NCBI GenBank assembly: GCA_046753625.1
Contig: JBHHUB010000047.1
Location: forward strand, 1-22,871
DNA length: 22,871 nt
Source: JADFOB01 sp046753625
GTDB taxonomy: Bacteria; Planctomycetota; Phycisphaerae; UBA1845
Reading direction: 5' to 3'
Shown here: piece after piece, positions 22,655 through 22,871 of the stretch
Numbering within the stretch: position 1 is the stretch's first letter
Layout: each line of letters starts with the position of its first letter
Translations under genes and position numbers: made by a program
Notes under the pieces: model-generated
The model's input: only the letters and a program-made list of their open reading frames with translations
The model's database searches: none
What the model was told of the DNA's origin: nothing

Positions 22655-22871
22655 CGGCTGCCTCCGCCCGCACCGCTTCCCACAATGCGCGCAGTACGAT
22701 GCTGATCGCCGCGCGCCGGCCGGCATGCGCCCGATGCCCGAAATGCGGGGCTTTTGTTGGTGTCCCTCGACGATCGCGCACCCGCGCTACGACGCCGAGA
22801 CCGTGCCCTCCATCAAGGGCACTCGGCATTGGGACCACAAACGCCACCCTCGGTCCATACGCCGGGCGGGG
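22655..22871. other. Right-edge 217 bp, no supported gene
   Basis: A plus-strand frame opening at an ATG at 22699 and still open at the window edge begins with CARCPKCGAF, a possible zinc-ribbon knuckle. It has no ribosome-binding site and turns into Arg/Thr/Pro-rich sequence. A 7-bp inverted repeat (GTGCCCT/AGGGCAC) lies at 22803-22822. The stretch is too short to decide. Confidence 0.3.

Noticed and set aside
22539..22847. 102-codon open frame on the minus strand at the right edge
   Set aside because: It overlaps the end of the membrane protein gene, is Ala/Arg-rich, and has no ribosome-binding site or motif.

Overview
The window is a GC-rich piece of bacterial chromosome, most likely from a planctomycete close to the Phycisphaerae. 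This is inferred from protein style, not from a marker gene. Secreted proteins carry runs of the calcium-repeat-like motif DCNGNGIPDECD, collagen-like Gly-X-Y stalks and nidogen/YVTN-type extracellular modules. Several genes have TTG or GTG starts. No RNA gene, CRISPR array, transposase or integrase was seen.

Region 1 (1-7083, minus strand) holds three tandem paralogues of large exported proteins. All share a signal peptide, a conserved FLGLxDYxRDLL motif, a collagen-like Gly-X-Y stalk of about 70 residues and a globular 'head' of about 190 residues. After the head they diverge completely: a YVTN beta-propeller (1-1703, running off the left edge), a nidogen-like plus Ig-like C-terminus (1911-4322), and an unassigned alpha/beta-looking module plus Ig-like and Cys-rich C-terminus (4468-7083). 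Region 2 (7084-8641) is mostly non-coding apart from one small exported membrane-anchored protein.

Region 3 (8642-20847) is a nearly complete aerobic tryptophan catabolic cluster (kynurenine / 2-aminomuconate route) in two convergent arms. The plus arm encodes a secreted S9 peptidase, an atypical short-chain dehydrogenase, 2-aminomuconate-semialdehyde dehydrogenase and a RidA-type 2-aminomuconate deaminase. The minus arm, read from its upstream end, encodes an MFS transporter (frameshifted near its 3' end), 3-hydroxyanthranilate 3,4-dioxygenase, aminocarboxymuconate-semialdehyde decarboxylase, kynureninase, kynurenine 3-monooxygenase, tryptophan 2,3-dioxygenase and kynurenine formamidase. Together they take tryptophan through formylkynurenine, kynurenine, 3-hydroxykynurenine, 3-hydroxyanthranilate, ACMS, 2-aminomuconate semialdehyde and 2-aminomuconate to 4-oxalocrotonate. 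The later steps to central metabolism are not encoded here. The SDR, which has lost the usual Tyr/Lys catalytic pair, is the unassigned member and a candidate for a later reductive step.

Region 4 (20848-22871) has two divergent unassigned genes, one exported (minus) and one single-pass membrane protein (plus), separated by an intergenic region with three inverted repeats.
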